Shown here piece after piece: positions 33,985-48,863 of a stretch of DNA of 64,000 nt; positions within the stretch are counted from its first letter, which is position 1, and each line of letters begins with the position of its first letter. Origin of the DNA: Ceratopteris richardii. Its lineage: Eukaryota > Streptophyta > Polypodiopsida > Polypodiales > Pteridaceae. Made by a program: the position numbers and the translations under genes. The notes under the pieces were generated by a model. The model saw only the letters and a list, made by a program, of their open reading frames with translations, was not told the DNA's origin and did not search any database. The stretch spans positions 185,110,355 through 185,174,354 of the forward strand of contig CM035413.1 in assembly GCA_020310875.1 (NCBI GenBank), in the 5' to 3' direction.

Positions 33985-34225
33985 TTAATGGCTTCTACCT
34001 CTTCCTCTTTGACTATTCTGCTTAAAACAACAATCTTTCTGAAAATGTTTGTGCTTTCCCCAATGGTAACAGTTCTCAGGTGCTTGTGATCTTCCTCTAC
34101 TTCTCAAGTTTGATCTTCCTCTACCTCTTGGCATATTCATTGTATTTGCATTTGTAGAAGATGAACGTCCACGACTAGAGCCTCTTCCTCTATGCTGAAA
34201 GAATGCATGATCTCTCGAATTTTCC
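33985..34225 (-). pseudogene. Copia gag zinc-knuckle fragment (reverse strand)
   Basis: The minus strand encodes an Arg/Gly/Ser-rich segment followed by ENCYHWGKHKHFQKDC and RGRGRSH. This is the RNA-binding end of a copia gag with the knuckle's second Cys changed to Trp. It does not match the knuckles of the other elements here, so it comes from another copia family. It lies between the LRR donor and a truncated Cop8 LTR, and no other part of its element is visible. Confidence 0.7.
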
Positions 34226-34851
34226 TTGCTTATAAGAAATCTTTTCAAATCTATATGAACTCACAATGTACTTTGAATTGTAGATCCCTATGTGTGTGTG
34301 CTTTTATAGAGTTTGAGAAGGAATCTAGTTGGACCCTAAGCTAAGCAAGCGTTGTTTTTTGCTTGCTTTGAGTGATTTGTGTAGATTTTGTGTAGCTATA
34401 TCTAACACACAAAATTCTTTGTTATGATCTAGATTGCCTTGAGTGTTGACTAGAGTTCACTTACCATAACGTAGTCATTTCATGTAATCTTTCATTTTTT
34501 AGAAATCTATTCTTTTCTTCTAAATTTTTCTCAAGGCTCATGTTAACTGCTTGCATATTATGAGAGAAACAGGTCCAAAAGTGAGTAGTGCGCTATTTGT
34601 TTCTACCGTGTGTAGGCTATAACTTAACTATCTTGGTGGCATTGATTCTCTCCTTAGGAGCAACCATTTTGAGTTAGATAAATTGCCTTATCAAGATCTT
34701 TGAGTTTATTTTATGTATTCAAAACATGCTAGGTTCAATCCTCAATGAATAGAGAGAATCCATTAATTGAGTGAACAATGAGTTTGTGAGTAAGCTTGTG
34801 AGGCCACCTATGCTTTAAGGCCACATAGGGAAGTTGTTTCATCTCCCATCA
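34226..34851 (+). repeat. Cop8 5' LTR, truncated at its start
   Basis: Aligns with 39001-39627 of the Cop8 3' LTR (TATGAACTCACAATGTACTT, GATCCCTATGTGTGTG, TTGAGTGATTTGTGTAG blocks). About 190 bases of U3 are missing. Ends CTCCCATCA, followed by a PBS. Confidence 0.75.
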
Positions 34852-34852
34852 A

Positions 34853-34864
34853 TCGTATCATAGC
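34853..34864 (+). other. Cop8 primer-binding site
   Basis: TCGTATCATAGC, two mismatches to the canonical TGGTATCAGAGC, one base after the LTR. Confidence 0.65.
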
Positions 34865-35099
34865 ATTTAGACATACAAAATTTCTCAAAAAGCACCACCA
34901 AAAGCCATTGAAAAATCTTGAAGTAACGAGAGGTTTTGGATCAAGTTAAATAACACACATCTATTGAATGATAGTCTTCTAGTAAAGAAGAAGAGCATCA
35001 AACTCATTTGTTGGACACTTTTGAAGTATAGAGGTAAAAGCTATTGTTTTTTCGCATTTCCTCTATATCAAAGGGATGTAGGAGAGTGCATTAGATTTC

Positions 35100-35960
35100 A
35101 TGTCAGAATATAGCATATCAAAAGGGATAAGAACACTTAGCGGGCATGCAAGTTTAAAAATTCTAGCTATTTCATGGGAAAAGGATTACTGGGTGTCATT
35201 AGTGGCATAATTTCGAGACCTAGATTAGGAGAGACTAAAACTTCTTATCAATGAAGGAATGTCGGAGAGTGGAATGCGGGTGATAAGGAAGTCATCTTCA
35301 TATTATTTTAGCACATTAGTTATGCCATGATAGGGCATATACAAGATCTAAGTACTTTCATGAAGGTATGGGAAACCCTAGAAATATGTTACTCCACTTC
35401 AACCAAAGTCTAGAAGATTCAATTCAAGAATGAACTTAACAATAGGAAGAAAACACCCAGTAGTAACACAAATGACTGCATTTTGAAAATTAAAGAGGTC
35501 AGGTATGCATTTTGTTCTATCAATTGTCACATAGATGTCAATGGCCTAGTTGCATACACCTTGAATGGGCATAGGGATAATGAGGAATGGAAGGCTTTTA
35601 TAGCATTTGTGTATGTGCGAGAGAATCTTCTTGACTTTGAGCAATTGATGGTCTTGATGGTCAATAATCAGATATTTATTGGATGCTCAAAGACAAAGGG
35701 AAATGAAGGCCAAGATTTCTATCAAGATACAAGTAGAGGAAGAGGAGGGAACAAAGAGAGATGAAGAGGTAACTAAGGGAGAGGATCAAATGGTGATTCT
35801 CATTAGGACAAAGGAAGAAAATACTCTTCATTAAGAGAGAGAGAGAGAGGGATGCAATTTTAAAGGTACAAGAGGAAGGTTCTGCTTGATTTGTGGAAGG
35901 TATGGTCACTATGCAAGTGATTTCTATCAAAGGGAGAAGGAGAGTTCAACATAAAACTTT
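35100..35960 (+). pseudogene. Cop8 gag, broken
   Basis: Gag of the Cop3/Cop5 family in several frames. The open part 35483-35764 reads MKIKEVRYAFCSINCHIDVN, LVAYTLNGHRDNEEWKAF and LLDFEQLMVLMVNNQ, then Arg/Gly-rich sequence. A knuckle follows near 35880 (CLICGRYGHYASDF) with its last Cys replaced by Phe. Stops interrupt it. Confidence 0.75.
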
Positions 35961-35979
35961 CAAGGATAAGTTACTACAA

Positions 35980-37188
35980 GAAACAAGGGTCGGGCACATG
36001 GTAGATTGGTAGTGGATGTAGCAACCATATGAGTTGCAACAAGGATTTGTTCTCAAACATGCAGGTGCATCAACCAAAGGGCGTGTGGAAACATGTGATG
36101 ATACTCATGCTTTTACACATATAGGTGATGTTTGGTTGGATGGATCTCATAAAGCCAAGTGCCTGAAAGATTTTTTTCATGTTCCCACACGATCACAAAG
36201 AACCTAGTTTCTTTGTGGAAAATGGTTGAGAGAGGATTCTAGGTCAAGTTCAATGAAAAATTATGTTTTGTGGAAAATCCTTGAGGGCTATAGATTTATA
36301 GCAAACATAGGTAGGAGGGAAGGCTATTCACCTTCAATATGAAGTCTATTCTCAATCAAACAACCGATTTCACATCTCAAAATAGGAAGCTAGTAGAATA
36401 TGACCTATGGTGCAAAATGGATGGACATATAAATGCTCAAAGACTGAAGGACATGGAGTTGAAGAGGTTAATGCTAGGGTTACCTAGTCTCTACAATCAA
36501 GACCTCAACAAAATGATTGATAGAGGGAAAGAATAGGTATATTGGATAATGTGCTAGGGCCATGATGGACATGGGTATGCCCGATTGCTATTGTGATGAT
36601 GCACCAACCATAGCTATATGGATAATGAATAGAGCTTCCACATCTGGTATACATGCTAGCACACCTTATGAAGATTGGTATAATAGGAAACAAGATTTTG
36701 CTCACTTGAGAGGCTTTGGTTGTGCATGCTATGAACTATTTTCAAGTGAAATAAGAACCAAGCCTAATGATAAATCAAAAAGGTCTGTCTTCATAGGCTA
36801 TGTAGGTAAGCAAAAGGCTCATAGGTGTTATAAACCAACAAAAATGGAGCTAGAGCTATTAAGGGATGTGGCATTTGATGAAATTTTACCTTGGTATGCT
36901 ACTAATGTACCTATGCAAGGTAATGGAGATGAAGAAAAGAGGATCTCAAGGGATGAACCAAAGAGCATGGTGCTTAGCGGACCAAAGGAGTTGGGTTTTC
37001 ATCCATCAGGGGATAAATCTGGTCGTAAATCAAGTCAATTTAGTGATGAAAGGAGTAAAGGAAAGACCAAAAACATAGAAATGGAAGAAGATAAGAACTT
37101 AAGGATTGAGGTTAATTCACACCATCATGGGAAGAAGGGGGAGAGCTCAAAGGCCAACAACAAATATCCAAATCAATGGAATGTTTAG
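35980..37188 (+). pseudogene. Cop8 protease-integrase with the integrase core deleted
   Basis: The protease site reads IGSGCSNHMSCN (~36010), with Gly in place of the catalytic Asp. The preintegrase piece is open at 36339-36536 (LVEYDLWCKMDGHINAQRLK, LPSLYNQDLNKM). At ~36535-36555 the sequence jumps straight to the integrase C-terminal region: MDMGMPDCYCDDAPTIAIW, GIHASTPYEDW, HLRGFGCACYELF, VFIGYVGKQKAHRCYKP. The whole DDE core is missing. The linker ends HHHGKKGESSKANNKYPNQW. The long open frame 36562-37188 (208 codons) is a relic of the fused polyprotein. Confidence 0.8.
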
Positions 37189-37244
37189 ATAAGAAAGCCT
37201 AATAGGGTAAGGTACCTAGTTGAAGGTTTACCTATGTTTTATTT

Positions 37245-38780
37245 ATGGCAAGCCATTATGATTACATGCGCAAGGTTATTGATGAACCCATGTACTTTGA
37301 AAAAGTAAAAACATGCAAGGAATGGCAAGAAGCTATGCAGGAGGAGCTCAAGGCATCAGAGGAAAATCACACTTGGATTCTGGTAAAAAGGAAGCATGAT
37401 ATGAAGATAAGTGGAAATAAATGGGTTTATAAGATAAAGAAGCATTTCGATGGTAGTATTGCGAGGTATAAAGATAAGAATGTAGTCAAAGGATTTGCTT
37501 GGACATATGAAATAGACTAAGAGGAGACAATTATCCTTGTGGCTAAGATGACTACCATCAAGCCCATCATTGGGATTGTAACAAGAACAAATTGGAAGAT
37601 GTATCAACTTGATGTGAAGAGGTCATTTCTTAGTGGGGAGCTAGAGGAAGTTGTATACATGGATGAACCATTAGGGTTTGAAGACAAAGTCATGGATGGT
37701 TATGTTTACAGGTTAAAGAAAGAATTATATGGTCTCAAGCAAGCCCCAAGGGCATGGAATCAAAGGGTTATGTACTATTTGATCAATTGTGGATACAATC
37801 AAAGAAAGGTAGATCCATCAATGTTCTATAGGAAGGAAGGTGTATCATTTGTGTACTTATGTGTACATGTAGATGACCTAGTTATTAGAAGAGATCTTGA
37901 AGCAGGTATCAAGCACATCAAAGAGAGGCTTGACAGTCAGTTCAAAATCTCAAATCTTTAAGATCTAGGGTATTTTCTAGGTATTGAAGTCATATACAAG
38001 GACAATGGTATTTGCACTATGTAGACAAAGAATAATCTAGACGTAATAAAGAATTTTGGACCTAGAGGATGAAAACCATTAATCAACCATAAACATAAAA
38101 TTTACTTCAATGGAAGGTAATGAAGTATACCATCTACTTGTGTACACTTCTATATTAGGTTTATCATTACAAGGCCAGACCTAGCATATACACTTGGTGT
38201 GCTATCTCAATTCGTGCACACACTTAGGGCTTCATATTTACTTACAACCAACAGGGTGCTTAGATGTCTTCAAGGTATAGTAAATGAAGGACTATTCTAT
38301 CTTTTTGAAGATGAATTGCAAGTGAAAGCATATACAAATGATGATTGGGTTGGATCCAAAGATGATAGGAGTACAAGTGGTTATGGAGTGATGCTTGGCA
38401 AGAAGCTTATTTCCAAACTGGCAAAGAACATATAGTTGCTCTATCCTTTACTAAACTTGAATATAGGTTTTTAGCTCAAGGTGACTTGTGATCTTATGTG
38501 GCTTAAGAAGCTAAGTATTGAATTAATTTTACACATGATCAAGTTCTAAACATGTGTGACAACATGAGTACTATGTACCTATCTACCAATCCCATGTCAT
38601 ATGCTAGGAGCACACACATAGAGGTCCACAATCCTTAAATCTCAGAGAAGGTGTTGGCCAAAGAAGTTCGAGTGCAACTTATAAGTGCCAAGGTCAAGGG
38701 TGTTGATATGTGCACGAAAGCATTGGACTCAACAAAGTGTCCAAAGTTCAAGAAAGGCCTTAGATTATTGGAGCATCTTG
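37245..38780 (+). pseudogene. Cop8 reverse transcriptase-RNase H, broken
   Basis: RVT_2 in two long open pieces: 37245-37520 (ASHYDYMRKVIDEPMYFE, ELKASEENHTWILV, WVYKIKKHFDGSIARYKDKN) and 37539-37961 (MTTIKPIIGIVTRTNWKMYQ, LDVKRSFLSGELEEVVYMDE, LYGLKQAPRAWNQR, VHVDDLVIRRD, FKISNL). The active site is HVDD instead of YVDD. RNase H continues at DLAYTLGVLSQFVHT (38180-38230), LFEDELQVKAYTNDDWVGSK and DDRSTSGYGVMLG (38300-38400), then a decayed end to ~38780. Separated stops at 37518, 37959 and later prevent a product. Confidence 0.85.
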
Positions 38781-38800
38781 ACAATTTAGAGCTTGAAGCT

Positions 38801-39627
38801 TAAGGGGGAGTGTTGAAATTCAAGCTTTAACCTTAATACATAAATGGAACATTGGATAGATGCCACTTGGAGCCATATGACGCTGAGCATCAAACACGAG
38901 AAATCGACTTTAAATTTTAATTCAAATCCAACTCAAAACAATCATAAATCATCAATCCAACGTAGGTGTGATATAAGACTATAATTTAGAAAAAGTGATT
39001 TCTAGCTTATAGGGAATCTTTCCAAATATATATGGACTCACAATGTACCTCAAATTGTAGATCCTCATGTGTGTGAGTGATGGCTTAGAGTTTGGGAAGC
39101 AAGCTAGATGGACCATAAGCTAAGCAAGACCCCTTCTTGCTTGGTTGGAGTGATTTGAGTAGATTTTGTATAGCCATATCTAACACACAATTTTTTGTGC
39201 ATGATCTAGATTTCTCTGGGTGTTCAGTAGAGTTCACTTATCTATTAATAATCATTTCTTGTAATGTTTGCTTTGCTAGAAACCTATTCTTTTCTACTAA
39301 ATTTTTCTTAAGGCTTATTTTAAATCTTTGCATATTACGAGAGAACAAGGTCAAAAAGTGAGTAGTGGTGTATTTGTGTATGCCTACTGAAGACTTTAAT
39401 TTTTATATCTTGGAGGTATTGGTTTCCATAGTAGGAGTAACCATTTTTAGTGAAATAACTTGCATTAGAGATCTCTCTAAGTATTTTGTATGTGTGAAAA
39501 TACTCTTGGGTTGAGTCCTCAAGAGTTGAAAGAATCCATATGTTGAGTGAAGATTGGTTTTCTGAGTGTGCCTATGATGTAACCTATGCTTCTTAGATGT
39601 ATAGGGAAGTTTTTTATTGTCCCATCA
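38801..39627 (+). repeat. Cop8 polypurine tract and 3' LTR
   Basis: PPT TAAGGGGGAG (38801-38810), then an 817-base LTR starting TGTTGAAATTCAAGC and ending TTGTCCCATCA. The start is identical to the LTR fragment at 59620. Cop9 integrase sequence follows with no spacer. Confidence 0.8.
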
Positions 39628-40440
39628 TGGTGCACACTAATGTTTTGGGACCGAGCAAGGAGCCATCCATTTTAGGTTCAATGTATTGTTTGTCTCTCAA
39701 AGATAACTGTAGGAGTTGTACCATAATTTATTTAATGCGGCATAAAGATGAAGTATTTGCATGTTTCAAGATATATCTAGCACTTCTCAAAAATCAAATA
39801 GGTCAAACCCTAAAAGAATAAGGTCTCATGGAGGGGGAGAATACTTCACCCATACTTTCAATCTTACTTTCATGAAAGTAGAATCAAAAGAGAGTTAACC
39901 AAAAGGTACACACATGAGCTAAATGGAGTAGTGGAAAGGAGGAATAAAAAAACTATGGACGTATCTAGGTCCATGTTGAGTGAAATGAAATTTCCCTATT
40001 GCATATGGAGAGAGGCACTTTCCACTACTAACTATCTTATAAACACGTTACCCTCAATGTCTTTGGAAGGTATAACTCCTTATGTGAAGCAAAATGGAAG
40101 AGGGCCAAGCGTTGATCATTGCAAGACATTTGGATTCATTGAATTTGCACATATACCATCTTAAACCAAAGCTGAACGTGTTAAAAAGGCCAAGAAATGT
40201 GTCTTTATAGGTTATGACCTAGATCAAAAGGGCTAAGGGCTAGATAACCCTTGCACCAAGAGATTCATAATGATTTGAGGTGTAGTGTCTTATGAACGTA
40301 AGTCTTGGTTTGAAGGACATTGGTTGTAAAACAAATTGGCTTATGACTTGGATGAAGAATTTCCAATATTCTCAAGAAAAGGTACACATGCACTTGAAGA
40401 TTCAAGTGATTCAAAGGACGATCAAAAGATTCCTAAGAGG
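39628..40440 (+). pseudogene. Cop9 integrase fragment (Cop7/Cop10-like family)
   Basis: Starts inside the integrase core at HTNVLGPSKEPSILGS (family HTDVWGPSKD, catalytic Asp changed to Asn), then YLMRHKDEVFACFKIYLALL, a GGGEYF remnant (~39835), ERRNKKTMDVSRSMLSEMKF (39931 on) and the C-terminal domain (TTNYLINTLPSMSLEGITPY; CKTFGFIEFAHIPS; VFIGYDLDQKG-like ~40205). It then fades in the acidic linker at ~40440. No RT follows. The left end coincides with the end of the Cop8 LTR, so Cop8 probably inserted here or a deletion joined them. Confidence 0.75.
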
Positions 40441-40483
40441 GATATTGTAATAAAATAATTAATATTGTAATAAAATAATTATA

Positions 40484-41020
40484 TGATCTAAGAGTGTGGT
40501 TGGTTCAGACTATCTGAAACTAGACACCATTTGGTCACTCGTGTCTATGAACAAACATCTCAAGACTAGACTTAAGTAGAAGGTTATGTGCTCTTGTCAA
40601 CATGTGATCCACTTCGCCTAGTTCTTAAGTCTCAAGAGTTTGAAGGAAGAGGTCTTGGGTTCAACCCCCATGGGAAGCATGGAGAATTTTTTGGGGTAAG
40701 GAGCTCTATAAACTTCTTAAAGCATCCACTTTAGTTAACTATAGTTACTTGCAAAACTTGATGCACATGTAGTTACATGGCGGAAACTTGCATGAATAGT
40801 ATCCACCGATCCTAATAGACAATCCCTTGGATAAAGCTATATATAGAGGCACATGGTTGGGAGGAGATTCATCACTCTAGCACATGGTGGGTTGTAATTC
40901 TCAGTCTCTTGCATTTGTATCACAACACTAGGGAAGCTTACATGGAGACCTCTTGATCCTTTATCGTCTTCATGGGGATGAGAGAGTTCATTATTTTCTT
41001 CTTCATATAAATTGTCTTTG
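40484..41020 (+). repeat. LTR- or SINE-like repeat with tRNA-type promoter boxes, copy 2
   Basis: Second copy of the repeat at 14591. Box A is degenerate (TCGCCTAGTTC, 40614-40624), box B is GGTTCAACCCC (40658-40668), again 33 bases apart. TATA box at 40838-40845, then GGTTGGGAGGAGA. It is about 100 bases shorter than copy 1 in the middle. Preceded by two tandem copies of a 20-base AT-rich unit (40443-40482) and followed by a TA microsatellite. Confidence 0.6.
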
Positions 41021-41022
41021 TG

Positions 41023-43410
<2,388 letters not shown>

Positions 43411-43446
<36 letters not shown>
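43411..43446. repeat. (CT)n microsatellite between the tandem units
   Basis: About 17 CT units. Unit A is preceded by TA repeats at the equivalent place, and unit B also carries a further CT-rich patch at 43479-43503. Confidence 0.95.
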
Positions 43447-43448
<2 letters not shown>

Positions 43449-43450
43449 AC

Positions 43451-45728
43451 CCATAATGTTTTGTATGAGTTCATTTCTCCCTCTCTCTCTCTCACTCTCT
43501 CTCCCGATATTCACTTGCCAAAAAGAAAATGTTGAAGACATGCTCTGCATGGGATTTGAGCCAACATTGGCCGAGTAAAAGCCCACCATGCTAGCAGAGA
43601 TATCCTAAATGTTTCGATATCATTTTTAACTTTCAATTGTATGGAAAAAGGCATGGTCAGTTATGATGTCTCGCATGCCCTAGTCTATGGGCATTGAACA
43701 CATGATTACACTCGTTCATGTATTTCAAGCTATCCATGATGTGTGCCTATACATTCAGATTAAAAAGCTCACTTCATATACTTGGATGTTTGGTGTTAGG
43801 TGCTTGGGTGCTCTCTTGATTGAGACTCAAGCAAAAGATTTTCACGATATAATGAACTAATAGGATGCTGATCCAAGTGCCAAATTAACCCATCTATGCC
43901 TCTTTCGAAGAGATCTAACCATGAGATCAATGATGTTTTTCCTAGAACATGTGATTACTCTTATAAGATATATTTTAGTTTTGTAAACTACTCCTTTATT
44001 ATCTCCATTAAATCATAGGCAAGGTAAAGAGGGATCATAACTACAAACTTTGCTTATGAAATCGATGCTTAATTCACTAGGTTAACAACAATCGATGAAA
44101 TTGGAGTTAACCTTTATGTCTATTTTCCATCATGAAGCATATTTTATCTTTGATAAGGACTATATAGTGGATGAGGTCAACGTAGACCTAGTTCAAAACT
44201 CATCACCGGGTACAACATTTACAGACTCAAAGAGACCGACTACCCACTCATAACAAAAGTACACACAATTGGAGGCTTAATACGCATGTGACCAATTTAG
44301 CTGCAACATGATTCTGGTCTTCAAAATCTCTCACGCAAGCCAATCAAGGTCATGCTCGAGGATTTACCTTCTAGAGATAGGTAAGCAACAAGCATGCTAG
44401 TGGAAAACCTCAAGGATCAAAAAAATTGTACTCCCCAACAAGCAAAGGAAGCTTGTAGGTATCTATCAAAGCTAATTATTTTTCAAGTTATGCTTGATGT
44501 CAACACCTTATGTTTTCTTTGATTTCATGTAGATTGCATTTAATTATCATTGAAGCAGTATAGGAGTCTTCATTTTTTCATAATGACTATGCAGACACTA
44601 AGAATTCAATGAAAGCAAATGGACGCACATAGATGTATTCCAACATTTACTAGGCACTTGCTTGCATCTATGTATGATTATTTCCACTTCATCCACAAAT
44701 ATGAATAATTGTTTTTGCATTTCGCACTCCAATAGAATGTTTTCATGCACAATAGAAGCTTCCTTCTTGTTTGAATAGGAATTTGATGAACTCAAGCTTA
44801 TGCACTTGCTTGTTAATATTTGAAAGGAAGACAAGTTAGTATTTTTGTCCGTGAATGCATGACATTCATGTATTTACAGATTAATAATTTATTGAGTTAC
44901 TTTAGTTCATTAAAAGGAAAACATGTCAACACATGCATGCACACACATTACTCAAGCATATGCATTTGCATATGAAAGATCATGATTGTTTTCTAAGTAG
45001 AGGAATGAATATACCTTCCTAGTGTTCACCTTACTTTTTGAAGCTCAAGTAAGACATTTTGCAAGACCTAAAACTAGTAAGTTCCAAAGTTACTAGCTAC
45101 CTTGACTCAAGAAACTAGTCCATTCTTTCCCTCAGTGATACTTAGGTATCACATACTTAATAATGAGTTCCATTAGGTATGATAGAAGTCTTGCTTAGAA
45201 AACATAAGGATAAATTTTTCAAGCGTTCACTTTTCTTGCCATCTTGATGAGGAAAAAAACATGCATACGGGCAAACATCTAATTTTTATGATGAATCTAA
45301 GTCCACCGAGATACTATAAGAATCATAAAGTAAGTATACAATGAGATTTTATAGTTGCTTGTATAATCGCTCATGCAACCAAGTAGGATTATAACGTTTC
45401 TTAAAAAATTCACAAATTCCATGAGCAATTTTTAGTAAGCACTTTTACCTAGTTCTATCTCCAAGAACATAACAGGAATTGAACTTTCAAATTTCAATAA
45501 ATAGTTGTTATGTTCCATACATTGCATACGTGGTAAGGATGCAAAGTACTAAGAAAGACATGGGTGTTTCGCAAGTTCTAACTTGATTTCAACCCGATGA
45601 GTGATGAAAATCAAAGATTGATAGATGATGTTAGCTTCCATGATTGCATCTCTCGTAAAGATGCAACTTGCTAATAAAAATGGATAAGCTATTTGTAGCT
45701 TCAAGAGCAAGCCTACACAAGTGATCTT
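43451..45728. repeat. Tandem unit B (~2.28 kb, non-coding)
   Basis: Second copy of unit A in direct orientation, offset 2330 bases. By eye roughly 90% identical. An extra CT-rich segment near its start and small deletions (for example around 45610-45640, where unit A has a longer ATCAAATATTGAACTTTAG stretch) distinguish it. Confidence 0.85.
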
Positions 45729-47600
45729 CACGAAATGAGATAAGTTCCTAAAGACACGAATTTAAATGTAGTTTAGTTATCTATTTCATTAACCACATTG
45801 TTCCTATTATATCGGAGGCAAAATTTTCTTTTATGAAAACAAGAAGTTCCAAGACATGGATCTCTATTGATCCATGAACTTTTTTGAACATGATATAAAG
45901 TTCAAAAATATTTTAGAATTAGTATGTGATGTTCTTTTTAGAAATATTCTAAAGATAGAAGCTATCACATGCTATAAGCTTTGATTTATTTTCAAATATA
46001 TTATCTAGAATAAGAGATAGTATCATCAAGCCTAGCTAACGGTCAGGAAAAGAACGTAATGAAGTGTTTACGGTAACATTATTGTCCATTGGTTGAATCA
46101 TTATAATATGCTTCTACTTTAAACTATGAAATCATAGTGAATTTCCACAATATGCTTAAGGTCCTCTAGTAACATTGAAAGATGCACCAATGATAATAAG
46201 TTATGTTTCAAATGCAAGAACATGAATACATATCAAATAAATGAATCTTCAAGTCAAACTTCGATAATGGAACAAGAAACCATATCGTAAAATTCATAAG
46301 TATCCTTTAGTTTGGTACTCAGGAAATGAACACATTTGAAGCAAGAAATCTTTTGAATATTATCTCAAAGCCTGGAATTACTTCAAATACCCTTCTAGTA
46401 GTACAAAAAATCTCATGATGAGTCATTTGTGCATGTTGTTGATTACTTAGAACAAATCTCAAGTATTGAAAGTATAAACCTCTCTGTGGTAGGTAGAATG
46501 GAATTCTTCAAGATAGTTAGATAGCAATCAGTTCCCAAGAAGTCCCAAACCATCACTAATGCTACTTAAATTCCGATGCTTGATATCCCCTAGAGTTGTA
46601 TCAATTCAATAAGATTCTTAATTTTGGAATCTGAAAGGAATTAGCAAATGCTTGGACTTGAGTTCAAGGAAAGATCACTCAAATTCCATAGGTAACAAAA
46701 GAATCTTTTGATAGTTTATAAGATCTTAAAGTTAAAGACTCACTCTTAATTCTTTCCACAAGGTCAACCGCACTTAATCAAGTTTGGAAATGTGTGTCCA
46801 AGAGCTTGCAATCAAACTCATTTAGGGACTTTTTCACTCTAGTTCCCTTTATCCAATGGAAAGTATGAAAAGATTAAGTTGTTCCATGCCTTAAAGGTAA
46901 AAAGTTCCAAATATGTAGTCTACAGCTCGAAGGATGGTAAGAAAGTCTTTGGACGGTGAAAAATAATGTTTGCCTATCCTTAAAGGGATCTCTTAAAGGT
47001 GAAATCCAAAAGCCTGGGTCGATGCTTATACTTAAGAAGTAAAGAGATTCCTATAAAGTCTGAAGAGTAGCTACTTAAAGCTTTAGTAATAAAGGAATCT
47101 GAAGATGAGAAGTATAAAAGCTATGGTCGATATGAATCGGTTGTGTATAACCTATCCGACTTGAATTTGTGAAGTTCAAGAACTAGGAATTATAATTAGT
47201 TTTCTATTGAAAACCTAGCAAAGAACGATGGATGTTCCATCTAGAGGTTTTCAAGTTTCTAAAGTAAAATCAGAAGATCTTGTAATACTGTGTGAATGAA
47301 TCAAAGCCTAGAAAATTAAGTTAGAGGTAAGGCCTAAAACTTTGAAATTCTTTTAAAGATATGAAGTGAGAAGGTACTCTATAAAGATATGTTCTAACTT
47401 TAGGATAAATATCACTCACACGTCAATGTGAATATAAAAAAGGGTGGTATGGAACACCAAACGTTATGCTCACATTGATGCAGGAAAGGTGGTATGGGAT
47501 GTTGAATGTTGGGATGATAATTATTTGTTAGTCCTCTATGATTGGGCTTCTTGAAATCACAAAGGATTGAACACCCAAGCATCTTAGACTTCAAGGGAGG
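45729..47600. other. Unassigned stretch after the tandem units
   Basis: AT-rich with no coding frame and no recognised motif on either strand. Its end, CTTCAAGGGAGG at 47589-47600, resembles a polypurine tract before TGTTGCTG, so it could be the eroded internal part of an unidentified LTR element. Confidence 0.35.
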
Positions 47601-48240
47601 TGTTGCTGTGTGTGGCAAGCCTAAGTTCTTCGACATAAGAGTTGAACTTCATTATACTTTGAGTAAAGTCATATGTATATATCTAACTTTTGTGATTACT
47701 TCTAAGGTTAGAAAGCATGATATTTTATCCATTTATAAAAGTCTTAGGAGAGATATGATCATGGATGTAACGAGATCCAAAACCTTAAACATCCATTTGA
47801 ATTCAAATTAAAAATGATCTCCTAAAAGTAGTGAAGATGATTAGATGAGATCTACCAAATAGTCACATTCAAAAAGTTTACTTAAATATTGTTTATTTAG
47901 GTGCTAGACAACATCACTCATACTTTAGTGTGCTTGTTCTTAACTTAAAGCGGTTGGAGTCCCCCATCACCTCCATGTATTATATCTCACTTATCAATAC
48001 ATGGACATCAAGCTTTATGATCATCTCTATTCATGTTCCACTATTGCACTATACTTCAAAAATTCTATCATCATCTCTGAGTTTTTGAAGTGGAGCTATG
48101 TTATCATTGACCTGCATATGGATTCCACAATGCAACTAACACTCACATAATTGCTCTTCTTTAAAGCGAATCCATTTTACTAACCCATTTGGGAAGATCC
48201 ACATAACTTCTTGATATTTTGAAGATAAAGAGTTGTTAAT
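47601..48240 (+). repeat. Possible LTR after a polypurine-like tract
   Basis: Starts TGTTGCTGTGTGTGGC directly after a purine-rich AAGGGAGG. No second copy, no defined end and no pol upstream, so this is a weak call. No coding signal is visible between it and the LINE. Confidence 0.25.
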
Positions 48241-48266
48241 CCAAGCACCAACCTCTTCTTCTCCAT

Positions 48267-48863
48267 ATGCAACTAATACAAGAGGTGAAGCTTTCTTGTT
48301 CTAGACTCCCTCTACATCTTAACATTGTGTCTAATAAACATGTGTGGCAGCATACTGGCCACCCTCATGGGAGGGGTGGAACTGCTATTGGTGGTGCTCT
48401 GTGGATCACTCAATTCATATCGGACACCCTAATAAGTCCCTCTCATCACTGGACTCGTTTCTCTCTTAGTAAACCTTTTGAATGTACTATTATTAGCCTA
48501 TATGCCTCCAATCGTCCCTCCCAGAGAACTAGATTCTCGAAGGAGTTAAATAAGCTGGAAGGCCCCTTAATCATTGTGGGAGACTTCAATATGGTTACTC
48601 CGATTAGTGATAGATTGTGTAAGAAAGGAAGCTCTATTACTTGTCAAGAATGGCACTCTTCAATTAGACATTTTAATAATCATGATCTTTTTGAAAAATC
48701 TTACCAGACTCGATGCATGTGGAATAACAAACAAAAAAGTCCTCACTTTCTTGCTGCTAGACTTGACCGAGGATATATCAATATTCCTTTCTTCCAACAA
48801 TTTTGGGATTCTAAGATAGTGTTAGACAAAACCCTTTGTATTTTGGATCCCTTTCCCCGTTAG
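48267..48863 (+). pseudogene. LINE endonuclease domain (EEP family), C-terminal part
   Basis: 198-codon open frame. The segment IQEVKLS resembles the QEVK/QETK motif of the apurinic endonuclease fold. GRGGTAIGGALWITQFI, the catalytic PLIIVGDFNMV (Asp-Asn) and LAARLDRGYIN (the RLDR motif) follow in family order. The N-terminal strands with the first Asn/Glu and the terminal SDH motif are absent or degraded. This nuclease nicks target DNA to prime reverse transcription. Truncated, hence inactive. Confidence 0.8.
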
